Source: Medicago truncatula (Eukaryota; Streptophyta; Magnoliopsida; Fabales; Fabaceae). From it: a DNA stretch of 64,000 nucleotides. The position numbers and the translations under genes were made by a program. This document shows, piece after piece, positions 36,514 to 48,223 of this stretch. Each line of letters starts with the position of its first letter. Position 1 is the stretch's first letter. The notes under the pieces are model-generated. The model saw nothing but the letters and a program-made list of their open reading frames with translations, did not search any database and was not told where the DNA came from. The DNA lies in contig NC_053046.1 of the NCBI RefSeq assembly GCF_003473485.1, positions 15,076,001 to 15,140,000 on the forward strand, given 5' to 3'.

Positions 36514-39500
36514 ATGGTGAGCGAAGGAGCAAGTGTAACAGCAGCAATGATTGCAGCTCAATTCGTGGAAGTGGGTGGTGATACTCTAATGAAAGCAGCC
36601 ACCAAAGATGGAATGAGTATTTTCATTTTCATTGTTTACTCAAACCTTTTGGCTCTATGTTTTCTTCTACCATCCACTCTCTTCCACCATAGAAAAAGAG
36701 CTCCTCCTCCAATTTCAACATCAATTTTCTGCAGAATATTTGTTTTTGGTTGCCTCAGGTAAGAACAATGTTGGCACCAAATTAATTAACATTGTGTGTG
36801 TGTATATATATTATTAGGGTTTTTCTAACACTGCAAATTTACACATGTTAGGAAGTTAAAAAAAAAAAGTAAGTTCGCATTGGAATTTATGTATTAATAT
36901 TAAATATGACTTTTTCTATAAGGATTTGAATTTGGCAAAATAGAGTGATATGGACCTACATGTGCAGAACTGCAACTCAGACGTTAATGGCTTCTGGAAT
37001 TAGATTCAGTTCTCCTACTTTGGCTTCAGCTATGGTTGATATTGTCCCTGCTTTTACCTTCATACTTGCTATAATTTCAAGGTATGTTATTTTTATTTTA
37101 TGGTTGAAATTACAAGGTTTGTTGTTTTTTGGATTAAAATGCAATTAATTGCATCATAAAGTCAGCAACAAAGAATACTCCTATTTTATACAATTTTTTT
37201 GGATTATTATTATTGATTAATGGCGGTATCCAGATTAATTAAATTTAAGGAGAAAAAGTTATAGTGGCTTTATGCCTATCTCTTTTATATTAGTTCCTCT
37301 AATTTTTTCTCTTGATATAAATTAAAATACAATAAAATTATCGATAGGCTACTCTCTCGGTGGGTAGCATGTCTTTTCTCGATTGGTACTGAGTAGAGTT
37401 GTATTGTACTCTTCTATTAATTTCTAGTTAATTTTCTTGGTTGTGGGACATCTTTTTTTAAAGTTGAATTAATTAACCTTTGCACTACTTTCTAGTTTCT
37501 TTGGCTGTGGCCTGTGGGACATCTCTTCTTCAATTCGGCAAGAAATATTTTCCCACCTTAGTTGACTTTTACTAATGAGCTTTATAATATTTGACACAAT
37601 AGAGTGAACAAATATTATTTTAAAAAAATATTATCTTTTCTTTCCCTCTCTTTGTTGGAGATGAATATAGTTTCTACTAGAAATAATCAAATTGATTGAA
37701 AGAGGAATGAGTATTGAAATAAGATTTGGTATTGATTTGATTATTCACAATGGAAATTACTTGCTTATCTAGTAATGGCTTTGTCTAACAAACTAAAGCT
37801 GAAATCTATGAAAGTTACATAGCATACATAACTAACTAAACAAAGCTATTTACACTATATACACCTACGTTAATATTACTAATCTTAACATGCCTTCTTA
37901 ATGCAAATTTTCAAAAGCTACAACTCCTAGTTCCTTTCTAAGCTCTAAAAACTGAACTATTTGATTGGCTTGGTCAGGATATCAATAGTTTTATGCATTA
38001 AAATTAAAGCCTTACATCAAATCACACACCAATTCTATGGATCATCTCCATCATATCAACACCTTAATCTTCATCAATCTCGTCATCATCATCACTACTT
38101 CATCACTTCGATTTTCACCTTTATTGTCTCTTTCTTATTGGACGAAATAGAGCTTTTAGGAAGACGACGACAAATGATGGTAACAAAATGGAAACGATTG
38201 AAACCAAGCAAAGTGCATCAAAATCGTGTGAAAACTTGTGATTTTGTAGCGGTTTCATTTGTTGCGATCTTACAACGATTTTTCATGTTTTTCGATTATG
38301 CTATGGATTTGGATCGAAGAGGATGAGAAAAATTGCAAAATCCTACGATTTTGATAACAATGGCCGCATCATAATTTTTAGATGGATAAATGTCACAAAG
38401 AACTAAAATTGTAAGGACATAATCTAAAAACAATATATTGCACTAAAATCATATTTAACTCATATTATAGGACCAAAAATGTTCTTAACCCTAGTTTTTT
38501 TTGAAAAACAATGGTTAATAAAGGTCAGAAATTAAGAACTCGTCTCCATTCTCTTTTTTCTTATATATAGAGATATAGTAAGTTTGCATGATGAATTAAA
38601 AGTATAACAGGTGAATCGGTGAAGAAAGGCTAAAATTTCTCTATATGGAAAAACATTTTCAAAATTTCATTACTATTATTTAATCCTTGCAAATACAAGA
38701 AAAAATAAACTAACATGAATACTGTGATGTGCATTTTCAGGATGGAAGTTCTAAATATGAAAAAGCATAGCAGCCAGGCAAAAGTTATTGGCACAGTGGT
38801 CTCTATTGCAGGGGCATTAGTTGTGACATTTTATAAAGGGATGCCATTGATAAATGATGCAATTCAACATATAGAAATTGGAGCAAGTGGAATTTACCTA
38901 TTAGGGAAATCAGATTGGATACTTGGTGCTTTTCTTCTTGCAGTTGCATGTTTTTGTCTCTCTCTTTTGTTTATTGTCCAGGTAAACAAACTATTAATAT
39001 TTGTGATTGTCATGTGAAGAGAACCATAAGAAAATGTGGCCGATGCAGATTTAATTATGGTTGTAAACACATAAAAAATATTGATTTCGTAGTCTAATAT
39101 AAAGGTTTTAGATGTCTCTGCAAGGACATCACAACCATAATAGCTGTTGCATTTGTTTGAATGTTGCCACAATACAATGGTTCACAACATAATCACAATG
39201 AGCTATAATATAATATATTCAAATTTTAATTCTACCTATATATGCAGACTTGGATTGTCAAGGATTATCCAGAAGAGCTAGTGATAACAACCATTTGTTG
39301 CTGTTTTGTGGTAATCATATCTACCATTGTAGCTCTCATTGCAGAGGGAAATTCAAAAGCTTGGAGACTCAGACCTGATAAAGAGTTGCTATCTGTGTGT
39401 TACTCAGTAAGTTTAAGCTTTATTATAATTATAATTAGGCTTAATTGCACTTTTGGCCACCTATCTTTCTAAAAGTTGTGATTTTGGCCCCCTAACTAAT

Positions 39501-40537
39501 TAAAATACAAAACAACCCCTATGTATTGGATCTTTGACAGTTTTGGCCCCAAGGCCACTTTTGATTAGTCTTCGCTGACGTGTCACTCACAATGGTCGAC
39601 ACGTGGCACCTTACTTAAGGGATATAGGTGTCATGTCAGCGAAGACTAAGTCAAAAGTGGCCTTGGGGGCCAAAACTGCCAAAGATCCAATACATAAGGG
39701 ACTGTTTTGTATTTTAATTAGTTAGGGGGTCAAAATCGCAACTTTTAGAAAGTTAGGGGTCAAAAGTGCAATTAAGCCTATAATTATTATTATTATTATT
39801 ATTAGGCTTAAAAAATTATTATGAAATTTTAAAACATATTAAAAAAGTTTGCATCATAATTTTTTTACATGAAATGTATTGTAACGTAAAAATATGTTTT
39901 TTTTGTTAAGTAGTTTATTGACTGAGAATTTACTTTTATAAGATGAATAAATGGGGTTTCGAGGGTTCGAACTTCATCCCCTACATATATTATGTGTTGT
40001 TGTCCATATCAACCAAACAAAGCTCACGAGGACTGTGTTTTTATAATTATCATTTAGCTAACGTGGATATTTAAATATGTTCTTTTAGTTTCAGAATTAT
40101 AAATTGTAGCTGTCTAAATTTTGGTCTTGTGATTATTCATTTAATAAATTATAGGCAGCATTTGTGGTATCATTAAGGAATGTTGTAAACACATGGGCAT
40201 GTCGTAAGAAAGGACCAATATATGTAGCTACCTTCAACCCTTTAAGAGTGGTCATTGCACTTGGCATGGGGGTAATATTTTTGGGAGACAATCTTTATCT
40301 TGGAAGGTATATATAAAGACCAAAAATTTGTGAAATATAATTTCAAGATTGACTAATTTTTTGTAATTAAAAACTGGTTTAACCTATTGGTGCAGCGTGA
40401 TTGGTGCTGCTATCATAGTTATTGGATTTTATGCTGTGATATGGGCAAAGGCTCAAGAGGAACAGACAACAAGTGAAAATAACTTTTTGTCATCTTCTTC
40501 AACCCCTCTATTGTCAAACAAAAGCATCGATATCTAG
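36514..40537 (+). CDS. WAT1-related / UMAMIT (EamA) transporter, gene C
   Basis: Six exons: 36514-36758, 36968-37081, 38741-38981, 39248-39406, 40155-40306, 40396-40537 (stop TAG); 350 residues. Two EamA halves are expected to form ten helices. Marks: VEVGGDTLMKAATKDGMSIF, SSPTLASAMVDIVPAFTFIL, SSQAKVIGTVVSIAGA, YPEELVITTICCC, NTWACRKKGPIYVATFNP and LSSSSTPLLSNKS near the C-terminus. An upstream in-frame ATG at 36469 would add 15 residues; 36514 matches its sisters. Introns 2 and 4 hold a Copia-LTR-like remnant (about 37670-37980) and a 341-bp Mutator-like MITE. It is one half of a tandem duplication with gene D: introns as well as exons align. The substrate is not determinable from sequence. 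Confidence 0.93.
39438..39778. mobile_element. Mutator-like MITE in intron 4 of gene C
   Basis: 341 bp, ends GGCTTAATTGCACTTTTGG and complement, with long near-perfect inverted arms meeting near the centre. Flanked by 8-bp TATAATTA at 39430-39437 and 39779-39786. It belongs to the same family as the element in intron 5 of gene E (56910-57204). It is absent from the matching intron of gene D, so it arrived after the C/D duplication or was lost from D. Confidence 0.82.
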
Positions 40538-40639
40538 GATGATGTAGACTCTACTTTTTTAAGGTGGTAGGTTATACTAAACATTATGTTTGATAAACGT
40601 AACTATTGTGAGAGAAATGTGTATTGCACGAGAATTGAA

Positions 40640-41310
40640 GCAATGTAATCATTCATGAACAAACTCTTACAAATGGTTATTTCTATTCACTAAAGGGCAG
40701 ATTTTCTATAAATAAATATATTTTGGAAGTAGAAAATAAGTCCGAAAAAGAAGGTAGAACATTACATTTTTGTGAGTATAAATTCTACCGAAAATAATAC
40801 TAAATCATTGTATCTTTTCTTTAGTGAACAAGAGAAATTAACATGACTTTATTCTCTAAACTATCATTCTATCTTTTCTTTTCTTTAGTGCACAAGAGAT
40901 TTGCCATTATACCATTTTGCATCCAGTCGGCATAACTGGTGGGGACGAATCGAACCTCAAAGTTAGTGTGTCCCACACACGCTTTGAAATTTATGGGCAC
41001 TCTTCATCATTGATGACAGAGCATCATATGATATTTTGACTATGTTTTTAGTATTTTTTATTTGCATTTAAATACAAATAAGATGAGTTAAAGGAGTTGT
41101 CAGTGGTTTGAGGAACATATTGTATTGTTTTCACTCGAGTCGTTGTAATTCAGTTTTCTCCTAGATCATGCAATTCCATAGGTGTTTTGAGTGTTTTGCA
41201 GTGAGGAATAATGTAAATCATCAAATCAAAACATCTTGTGAAGATTAAGAATTGAAGATTAAGGGTTCTTATTAGATAGGAAAATTGTTGCTCAATGCTT
41301 TGATAGGAAA
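40640..41310. other. Intergenic, no gene seen
   Basis: AT-rich spacer downstream of gene C with no open frame or terminal repeat that I can support. Confidence 0.5.
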
Positions 41311-41556
41311 ATTGTAGTGGCTACCATTAATTAATCATGTCATTTTAGATTGTAAGGAACTTATTAGAAATCTAGATGTAGTTAAAGTTGAGTATATTAG
41401 CAGATTGTTAAATGCTAAAGCTCATAACCTTGATGGAATTGCTAGAGATGTTGGATCAAAGACATGAGTGGGGAATGCCCCTCCACATGGTCAAATTAGT
41501 TGTAACCTTGTTTCTGTTTTCTGTTAAATGAACAAGTGGAATTTCAAAAAAAATAA
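41311..41556 (+). mobile_element. LINE 3' end (RNase H-like tail) with A-rich terminus
   Basis: Translates to ELIRNLDVVKVEYISRLLNA then KAHNLDGIARDVG, the last part of the RNase H domain found at the end of plant LINE ORF2. A 3' UTR follows, with an A-rich tail (CAAAAAAAATAAATAAATAAA). It is 5' truncated, as usual for LINEs. It lands in an old copy of the transporter leader. Confidence 0.6.
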
Positions 41557-41564
41557 ATAAATAA

Positions 41565-41625
41565 ATTAGAAGTGAGGACAAACGAATTGGAAAGCCAGAT
41601 ATTATTAAAGTGAGAACAAATTTGG
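41565..41625 (+). pseudogene. Remnant of a transporter-gene leader between C and D
   Basis: The words AGAAGTGAGGACAAACGAATTGGA and AAGCCAGATATTATTAAAGT, both parts of the leader found just upstream of exon 1 in C and D, occur here next to each other in rearranged order. No exon follows. Confidence 0.5.
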
Positions 41626-42029
41626 TTTGATTTGGGACGCACCTTTAACGGTTTGGGTAATATTTTCCAAATTGTAATAACAGTCAACTTGGTTTGATTA
41701 TTTTCCTAAACCAAACTATAAATAGTCTTGGTTTTCTGGACTAAAATAAATATAAAAAAAAAGTTTTGGTTCTTCTTTTTTAAGGAAAAATATAAAAAAA
41801 AATATTATTCATCAAAAAAGTTATAGTTATCGGATATTTTATTAAAGAAAGTGTTAACGAGTGTTTCAAAGACTATTTCCATATTATTTTAATAGGAAAT
41901 GTTAGCGAGTACTTTAAGGACACTCTTTAAAAGCTTTAAATAATAATTTTTTATGAAAATTTGTGCATTCAATGAATCGAAAATTGAAGTATTGGACTTT
42001 TTAATGAAAAGTTTCTTAAGACATTTATT

Positions 42030-42390
42030 GACAATACCTATTTTTTTTTTTCAATTCTTTTAAATAGATAAAATGATAAACAATTATTGAAGTTCGCAAA
42101 TATAAGTAGATGGGTCGGAATTCTAACCTTGTTGCATCGTCCGATCTATCAATTTTAACGTTTCTATCATTGAGGCTAGAATTGAGGACAAAGAAAGCCC
42201 GATATTTTTTTTTATCTTAAACGAAGTGTCGAATCTGGATCACAACATCTGACTTTGCAATTTCGGCATTTACCAGTTGAGCTAGGACTAAGCCCGATAT
42301 TATTAAAGTAAGAAGTGAGAACAAACAAAAAAATCAGATAGAGACAGAAAAAACATTGTGACCAAAGGAGCAAGTGTAACAAACAACAAC
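42030..42390 (+). pseudogene. Truncated leader plus exon-1 start of a transporter gene (D')
   Basis: Counterpart of C' in the second duplication unit. The leader with decayed SINE is interrupted by a fresh 84-bp SINE (42206-42289). Then come the exon-1 codons, but with the start changed from ATG to ATT at 42355. Homology ends at 42390, where the same Helitron-like terminus begins (42391). Confidence 0.65.
42206..42289 (-). mobile_element. Short tRNA-derived SINE with 11-bp target duplication
   Basis: On the minus strand: TAGTCCTAGCTCAACTGG (A box), a B-box-like CAGATTCGACAC and a poly-A end. Flanked by exact AAGCCCGATAT at 42195-42205 and 42290-42300. Shorter than the 140-bp relative at 44165-44304. 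Confidence 0.75.
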
Positions 42391-42430
42391 TAGTGTGAGA
42401 CTGCCGTGCACGGATTAACTTTCATAAACT
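42391..42430 (-). mobile_element. Helitron-like 3' terminus after truncated exon 1 (D')
   Basis: Minus strand: palindrome CCGTGCACGG, 14 bases ending CTAG, then T, as expected for a Helitron 3' end. It sits at the same place relative to the exon-1 fragment as the one at 35271, so it was present before the C/D duplication. Confidence 0.45.
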
Positions 42431-43584
42431 AAATACATTTTAAATGATGTAAAATATACAGACAAACAATATAAAATTAAAATTCACGAAAATTTATGAT
42501 AACATTAAATCATTACGGTTCTTAAAAAAAAAAAAAAAAATAATCAGTAAATTCAATGGAAATGGTTTGATCACGGTGTCCCTAAATCACAATGGTTGTC
42601 TCTTTGACACACCAACTACTTTAATCGAGCTTTTCCGACTCTCTGTCCTAGTTTTTTTACCATAGCATTATTTCAACCAAATCATATTCTATACTATATG
42701 GTTACCTAATATTGGAAGATTTTATTGCTACAAATAGAATCATGTTACAAAAATATATTTTTCTAATCTTTTTTTAGAGAATATTTTCCTCATCCTTGTG
42801 GAGCACTTGTTGAGATGCCTATTCTAAAGTGAAGATATTTTATATTCTTCTTTTGATATTTTATGAAAGTAATTGATTATCATCGTAATTAATATTAATT
42901 AATTAGATGAGCCGGGATTTTGGACTTGATAAGACAAGCAAATTATTGGAGGAAATTAAAGCAATATATTTTTTATTCTTGTAAGTTGTGTTTGTTTCTA
43001 GTTATATTCATAGATTTTTGAAATTAAATGATAGAAATATAAGCTAAATTATTTCACAGGTCTTTTAAGTTTTATGTTTATAATAGATTGATCCTTTAAG
43101 TTATTTTGAACACACAAAAATCCTTTAAGTTTAAGGTTTGTAATAGAAAAAATGTTATTGGAAATAGAAAAAATTCCAGAAAAAAAAGTGGGAATAAAGT
43201 TCTCACGAAGATAAGAATAAATTCATTCCCAAAAAGAATAATCATGTGTAACTATATATTATAACCTCTATTTTTAAGATTCTTGAGAATATATAATCTT
43301 AACCAAACATTTTATTTTTATTTTTTTTAAATACGTTGAAATAAAATTCACAATCTTAGAAATATATTTAGTAAACTTGAAACAAACACATCATAGATAG
43401 ATGAAATGATAAATAACCATTGAACATCACGCATATAAGTAAATGAGCTAGGATATTAATCCTAATCACATTGTCCGACCTAACAATTTTGACATTTTTA
43501 TTAGTCAAACTAAAGTTAAACTTGAGGACAAGAAAAGCAGATATTATAAAAGTAAGACGTGAGAACAAGCAAATTAGAGAAAAA

Positions 43585-46500
43585 ATGGCGAGTGGAGGAG
43601 CAAGTGTAACAACAACAATGATTGCAGCTCAAATCGTTGAAGTGGGTGGTGAAACTCTAATGAAATCAGCCACTAAAGATGGAATGAGTATTTTTATTTT
43701 CATTTTTTATTCAAACCTTTTGGCTCTATGTTTTCTTCTACCATCCACTCTCTTCCACCATAGAAAAAGAGCTCCTCCTCCAATTTCAACATCAATTTTC
43801 TGTAGATTACTTCTTCTTGGTTGCCTCAAGTAAGAACAAAATAGTATATATATTATTATTATTATAAGGATTTGAATTTGGTAAAATAGAGTGATATGGA
43901 GCTACTTGTGCAGAACTGCAACTCAGACGTTAATGACTTCTGGAATTAAATTCAGTTCTCCTGCGTTGGCTTCAGCTATTGTTAATCTTGTCCCTGCTTT
44001 TACCTTCATACTTGCTATAATTTCAAGGTATGTTGTTTTTATTTTATGGTTTAAATTACAAGGTTTGTTCTTTTTTTGGATTAGAATGCATTTACTTGCA
44101 TCATAAAGTCAGCAACATAAAATATACTCTTTTTGTCTTTAAAAAACAAAAACTGTTTTATTCAACTTTTTTTTTATAGATAGATGAAATGTAAAGTCAT
44201 TATGAAGTCACACACATAAGTAGAGGTATTAAGTTTCGAACCCCGATTATGACATCCAGCCTAATAATTTTTGCATTTTGCTAGTTGAGCTAGGACTTAT
44301 AGATTGTTTTATTCACATTTATTTACAACTTTTTCTTTTTTCAGATTTATTAAATAAACTATGCATCTAGATGATATTAAATTTTAAATTATTAATTATT
44401 TAATGAATCAAAAAAACAAAAATTACTTATTTATTTGGTGGGTAGCTTGTCTTTTCTCGATTGCTACTGAGTTGTATCGTAGTGTTTCGTTTCTTGTTAA
44501 TTTTCTTGGTTGTGGGACATGCATCTCTTTTTAGTTAGTTGACTTCTACTAGTGAATTTTATAATATCTGACATGATCGGTTGAATAAATTAAATAAATA
44601 GATAATATGTTTCATATAATAGGGTGAACAAATATTATTATTTAAAAAAAATATATAATATGATCCACTCTTTTCATCTCTATGTTGGGGATGAAAATAG
44701 TTTCTATTTGAGAGAATAAGATTGATTGAAACTTCCTTCCTTCAAAAAAAGATTGATTGAGAGAAAAATGAATATTGAAATAAGATTTGGTATTGATTAT
44801 TCACAATGGTGATTGGTGATGTATTTATACACGTAGAATGATGCTACTTGCTCAGCAAGTAATGGCTTTGTCTAACAAACTAAAGTTGAAATCCATGAAA
44901 CACTACAAGAGAATCTAAGATTTGCTACCATAACTGTGCTAGGAAATATATTGGTAGTGAATATTAAAACAATTAGCTACCATTTGATTGAATTTTGTTT
45001 TATTTTGATTTTATAATATATAAAAATAAATAAATTACTGTAAAGGTCATTTTTGTTTAAAATAGAAAAAAAAATCATTTAGAAACCAGCACCACATTAT
45101 TGCAAATCGCGATCTCAATTTTGTCCCCCTCACTCGCACAACCTCCGCCGTGGTACCGATCATAAGGTCTAACGATAAATCAGAAGGTCAAAATAACCTC
45201 ATTATGTTAATTTTTTTATTTTGCTAATACAAAACTGTTAACTTTCTTTGCCGCATCATCATCATTTTTTGATAGATAAATGTCACAAAGAACTAAAAAT
45301 TGTAAAAACATAGTCTAAAAACAATATATTGCACTAAAATCAGATTTAACACATATTGTAGGACCAAAAATGTTATTAAACAAAAACAAGGGTTTATAAA
45401 GATCACAAAGAACTCATATATATATCAATTGTAACATCTCAGAAGGTGTTTGGTACTAGAGACCAAGGTGATTTTCAAAAATATCTGAACTGATAAAGCT
45501 TGAATATTTTTGGGACGTTTAATACTACAATTACATATTTTTCAAAATATACAGCAAGAATTTACATTCTAGTATATGACTCTGACTGTGATCCGGTAAC
45601 AAAATGGCCACTTTCAAAATTTCATTACTATTATTTAATCCTTGCAAATACGAGAAAAAATAAACTAACATGAATACTGTGATGTGCATTTTCAGGATGG
45701 AAGTTCTAAATATGAAAAAGCATAGCAGCCAGGCAAAAGTTATTGGCACAGTGGTCTCTATTGCAGGGGCATTAGTTGTGACATTTTATAAAGGGATACC
45801 ATTGATTAATGATGCCATTAAAAATATAGAAATGGGAGCAAGTGGAATTTTCCTTTTAGGGAAATCAGATTGGATAATTGGTGCTTTTCTTGTTGCAGTT
45901 GGTAGTTTTTGTCTTTCTCTTTTGTTTATTGTCCAGGTAAACAAACTATGTATCAACGTGTAATTATCATATCAATAGGGAAATATATTCAATTTTTTTC
46001 CATCTATGTATATATATACAGACTTGGATTGTCAGGGATTATCCAGAAGAGCTAGTGATAAACACCATTTGTTGCTGTTTTGTGGTAATCATATCTACCA
46101 TTGTAGCTCTCATTGCAGAGGGAAATTCAAATGCTTGGAGACTCAGACCTGATAAAGAGTTGCTATCTGTGTGTTACTCAGTAAGTTTAAGATTTATTAT
46201 TCTTATTATTAGGCTTAAAGTCTGTTCTGAGTTTAACTCAGTTGATAGGAACGTTGCATATTCTATGCAGGGATCGGGGTTTGAACTCTGGACACCCCAC
46301 TTCTCCACATTTAAATGTGTGAACTCTGACCACTAGACTACTTGACAAAAAAATAAAACATTAAAAAAGTGTGCATCATAATTATAAATTGTAGCTTTGT
46401 GGTTATTCATTTAATGATGTCTGCCTTTAATCATTTATAGGCAACTTTTGTGGAATCATTGAAGAATGTTATACAGACATGGGCATGTCGTAAGAAAGGA

Positions 46501-46841
46501 CCAATATATGTAGCTATGTTCAAACCTTTAAGAGTGGTCATTGCACTTAGCATGGGGGTAATATTTTTGGGAGACAATCTTTATCTTGGAAGGTAAATCT
46601 AAAGACCAACAAATTTGTGAAAAATTATTTAAATGATGATTAATCCAAGATTATTGATTAATTTTTTATAATTAAAAATGGTTTAACTTATTGGTGCAGC
46701 ATGATTGGAGCTGCTATCATAGTTATTGGATTTTATGCTGTGATATGGGCAAAGGCTCAAGAGGAACACACAACAAGTGAAAATAACCTTTTGTCATCTT
46801 CTTCAGCTCCTCTGTTGTCAAACAAAAGCATAGATGTCTAG
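43585..46841 (+). CDS. WAT1-related / UMAMIT (EamA) transporter, gene D
   Basis: Six exons: 43585-43829, 43914-44027, 45696-45936, 46022-46180, 46441-46592, 46700-46841 (stop TAG); 350 residues, very similar to gene C in exons, introns and flanks. Exon 1 ends CTCAA|GTAAGA, so the junction codon is Lys rather than Arg. Differences from C include VESLKNVIQTWA for VSLRNVVNTWA, FKP for FNP and ALSMG for ALGMG in the fifth exon; FKP is also in gene E and may be ancestral. The frame is open upstream to 43471, but the start at 43585 agrees with its sisters. Intron 2 (44028-45695) has gained a SINE, and a CACTA-like end lies near 44901. Expected to be a ten-helix membrane carrier. Confidence 0.93.
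44165..44304 (-). mobile_element. tRNA-derived SINE in intron 2 of gene D, 11-bp target duplication
   Basis: 140 bp; on the minus strand AAGTCCTAGCTCAACTAG (A box), GGGGTTCGAAACT (B box), a tRNA-unrelated body ending TTTCATCTATCTAT and a poly-A tail. Flanks TGTTTTATTCA at 44154-44164 and 44305-44315 are identical. Gene C has an empty site here, so the insertion is younger than the C/D duplication. Confidence 0.85.
44901..45000. mobile_element. CACTA-type transposon end (one side only)
   Basis: CACTACAAGAGAATCTAAG matches the CACTACAAGAAAA-type terminus of En/Spm elements, and the following TTGCTACCATAAC / TTAGCTACCATTTG words resemble subterminal repeats. No opposite end was found in the rest of intron 2, so it is a remnant. 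Confidence 0.4.
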
Positions 46842-47047
46842 GAGGATGAAGATTCTTCTTTTTTAAGGTGGTAGGTTATATTAAACATGGACAGAATCTA
46901 TGTTTGTTGAACGTAACTATAAATGCACGTAATAGAAGCAGCATATATTTTTTTTTATCATAAAGGAGAAAGAAATTGTATATTAATGGATAAGATATTG
47001 TAATCATTTTCCTATTTTTAGAAGGAAACAAATATTATCGTCCTATT

Positions 47048-47790
47048 TTGGTCAGCCTCCCGCAGAGTTTCACATCCTATTTTGTTAGCCTTATTTCTAA
47101 GGTGGATTTGCCTCTTCAATTGGATGATTTTCATCCTATCTCTCAGCTTGAGTCGCTTTATAAGTTAGTGGCTAAGGTGTCGGTGGGTCGGTTAGCAGGG
47201 GTTATAGATAAAATAATCTCGCATAATCAATCTGTTTTATCAAAGGGAGGCATATTATGGATGGGGTGGTTGTTGTGAATGAGATTATAGATTTGGCTAG
47301 GATGTTTACGAAAACCTGTCTGATCTTGAAGGTTGATTTTGAGAAGGCCTATGACTCAGTGAGTTGGAGTTTTCTGGATTTTCTGACTGAGCGCTTGTGT
47401 ATTTTTATGAGAATCTTTTGGTGCCTTTCCTCTTTCTCTTGGTTGTGGAAGGGCTAAGCGCTTCCATTAGGATGGTCGAGGATTTAAGGGGCTATGTTGG
47501 TTTTCAGGTTGGTTCATCAGGTTTATTAGTGTCACATCTTATGTATGTCAATGACACCCCTTTCATTGGGGAAGCTTCTATGGCTAACCTGTGGGCTCTA
47601 AAAACTTTCATGTGTTTGTTTGGTTTGGCTTCAGGTCTCATGGTAAATTTTTTCTAAGAGCAGTATAATGGGGTTAAATGTTGACTTTGACTTTTTAGTT
47701 TAGCTAAAGGTTTTATTCATTGCCGGATTAGTTCCATTCCGTTCATTTATTTTGGTCTTCATCTAGGGGTCAATCTGAAAAGAGACATCA
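47048..47790 (+). pseudogene. LINE reverse-transcriptase fragment
   Basis: Translated in shifting frames it gives SFTSYFVSLISKVDLPLQL, HPISQLESLYKLVAKV, GVVVVNEIIDLAR, LILKVDFEKAYDSVSWSFLD (the FEKAYD motif), HLMYVNDTPFIGE (the catalytic YADD-type site, here YVND) and IPFIYFGLHLGVNLKRD. This is the palm of a plant LINE reverse transcriptase with several frameshifts and a damaged active site. It lies about 200 bp downstream of gene D. Confidence 0.75.
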
Positions 47791-47970
47791 CTCACTTTTG
47801 ATACGGTGAGAAGAAATTTTCAATATATATAATGTCCTTCAACAATAAAAAATGTTTAAATTGGACCTATACAAAATTAACATTTAAATATAAGAATTGA
47901 TTGGACTATAACCTAATCAATTTTTGCTAAAATATATGTTTGATGTTTAATTTTTTTTATATAAAAAAGT

Positions 47971-47972
<2 letters not shown>

Positions 47973-48019
<47 letters not shown>
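47973..48019 (+). repeat. (TA)n microsatellite
   Basis: About 23 TA units in AT-rich spacer downstream of the LINE fragment. Confidence 0.95.
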
Positions 48020-48031
<12 letters not shown>

Positions 48032-48223
48032 TGTATTTTTATTTTTTATTTTTATAGTTGGTTTTATACTTTAGAAAATCAGCATAAAAAATGGTTACGA
48101 GTTTCACAACTCTTTTTTTTAAGGAAGTTTCACAACTTATATTAACTATTATTCACCAAATTACATTTTAGTGTTGTATATATCAAAATATGAAAGTCAT
48201 CGTTGAATCGTTATCAACAATCC

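Noticed and set aside
36469-36514. Upstream in-frame ATG giving a longer N-terminus for gene C (similar for B at 24598 and D at 43471)
   Set aside because: The added residues are translations of the purine-rich leader and are not conserved; gene A has only the downstream start.
37961-38326. 121-codon plus-strand frame inside intron 2 of gene C
   Set aside because: No counterpart in gene D intron 2, no known domain, and composition biased by CATCATCA repeats; treated as chance.
40900-41000. GGTTCGATTCG-like word on the minus strand that could be a tRNA or SINE B box
   Set aside because: No A box at the proper distance upstream and no cloverleaf could be drawn; no tRNA gene is supported anywhere in the window.
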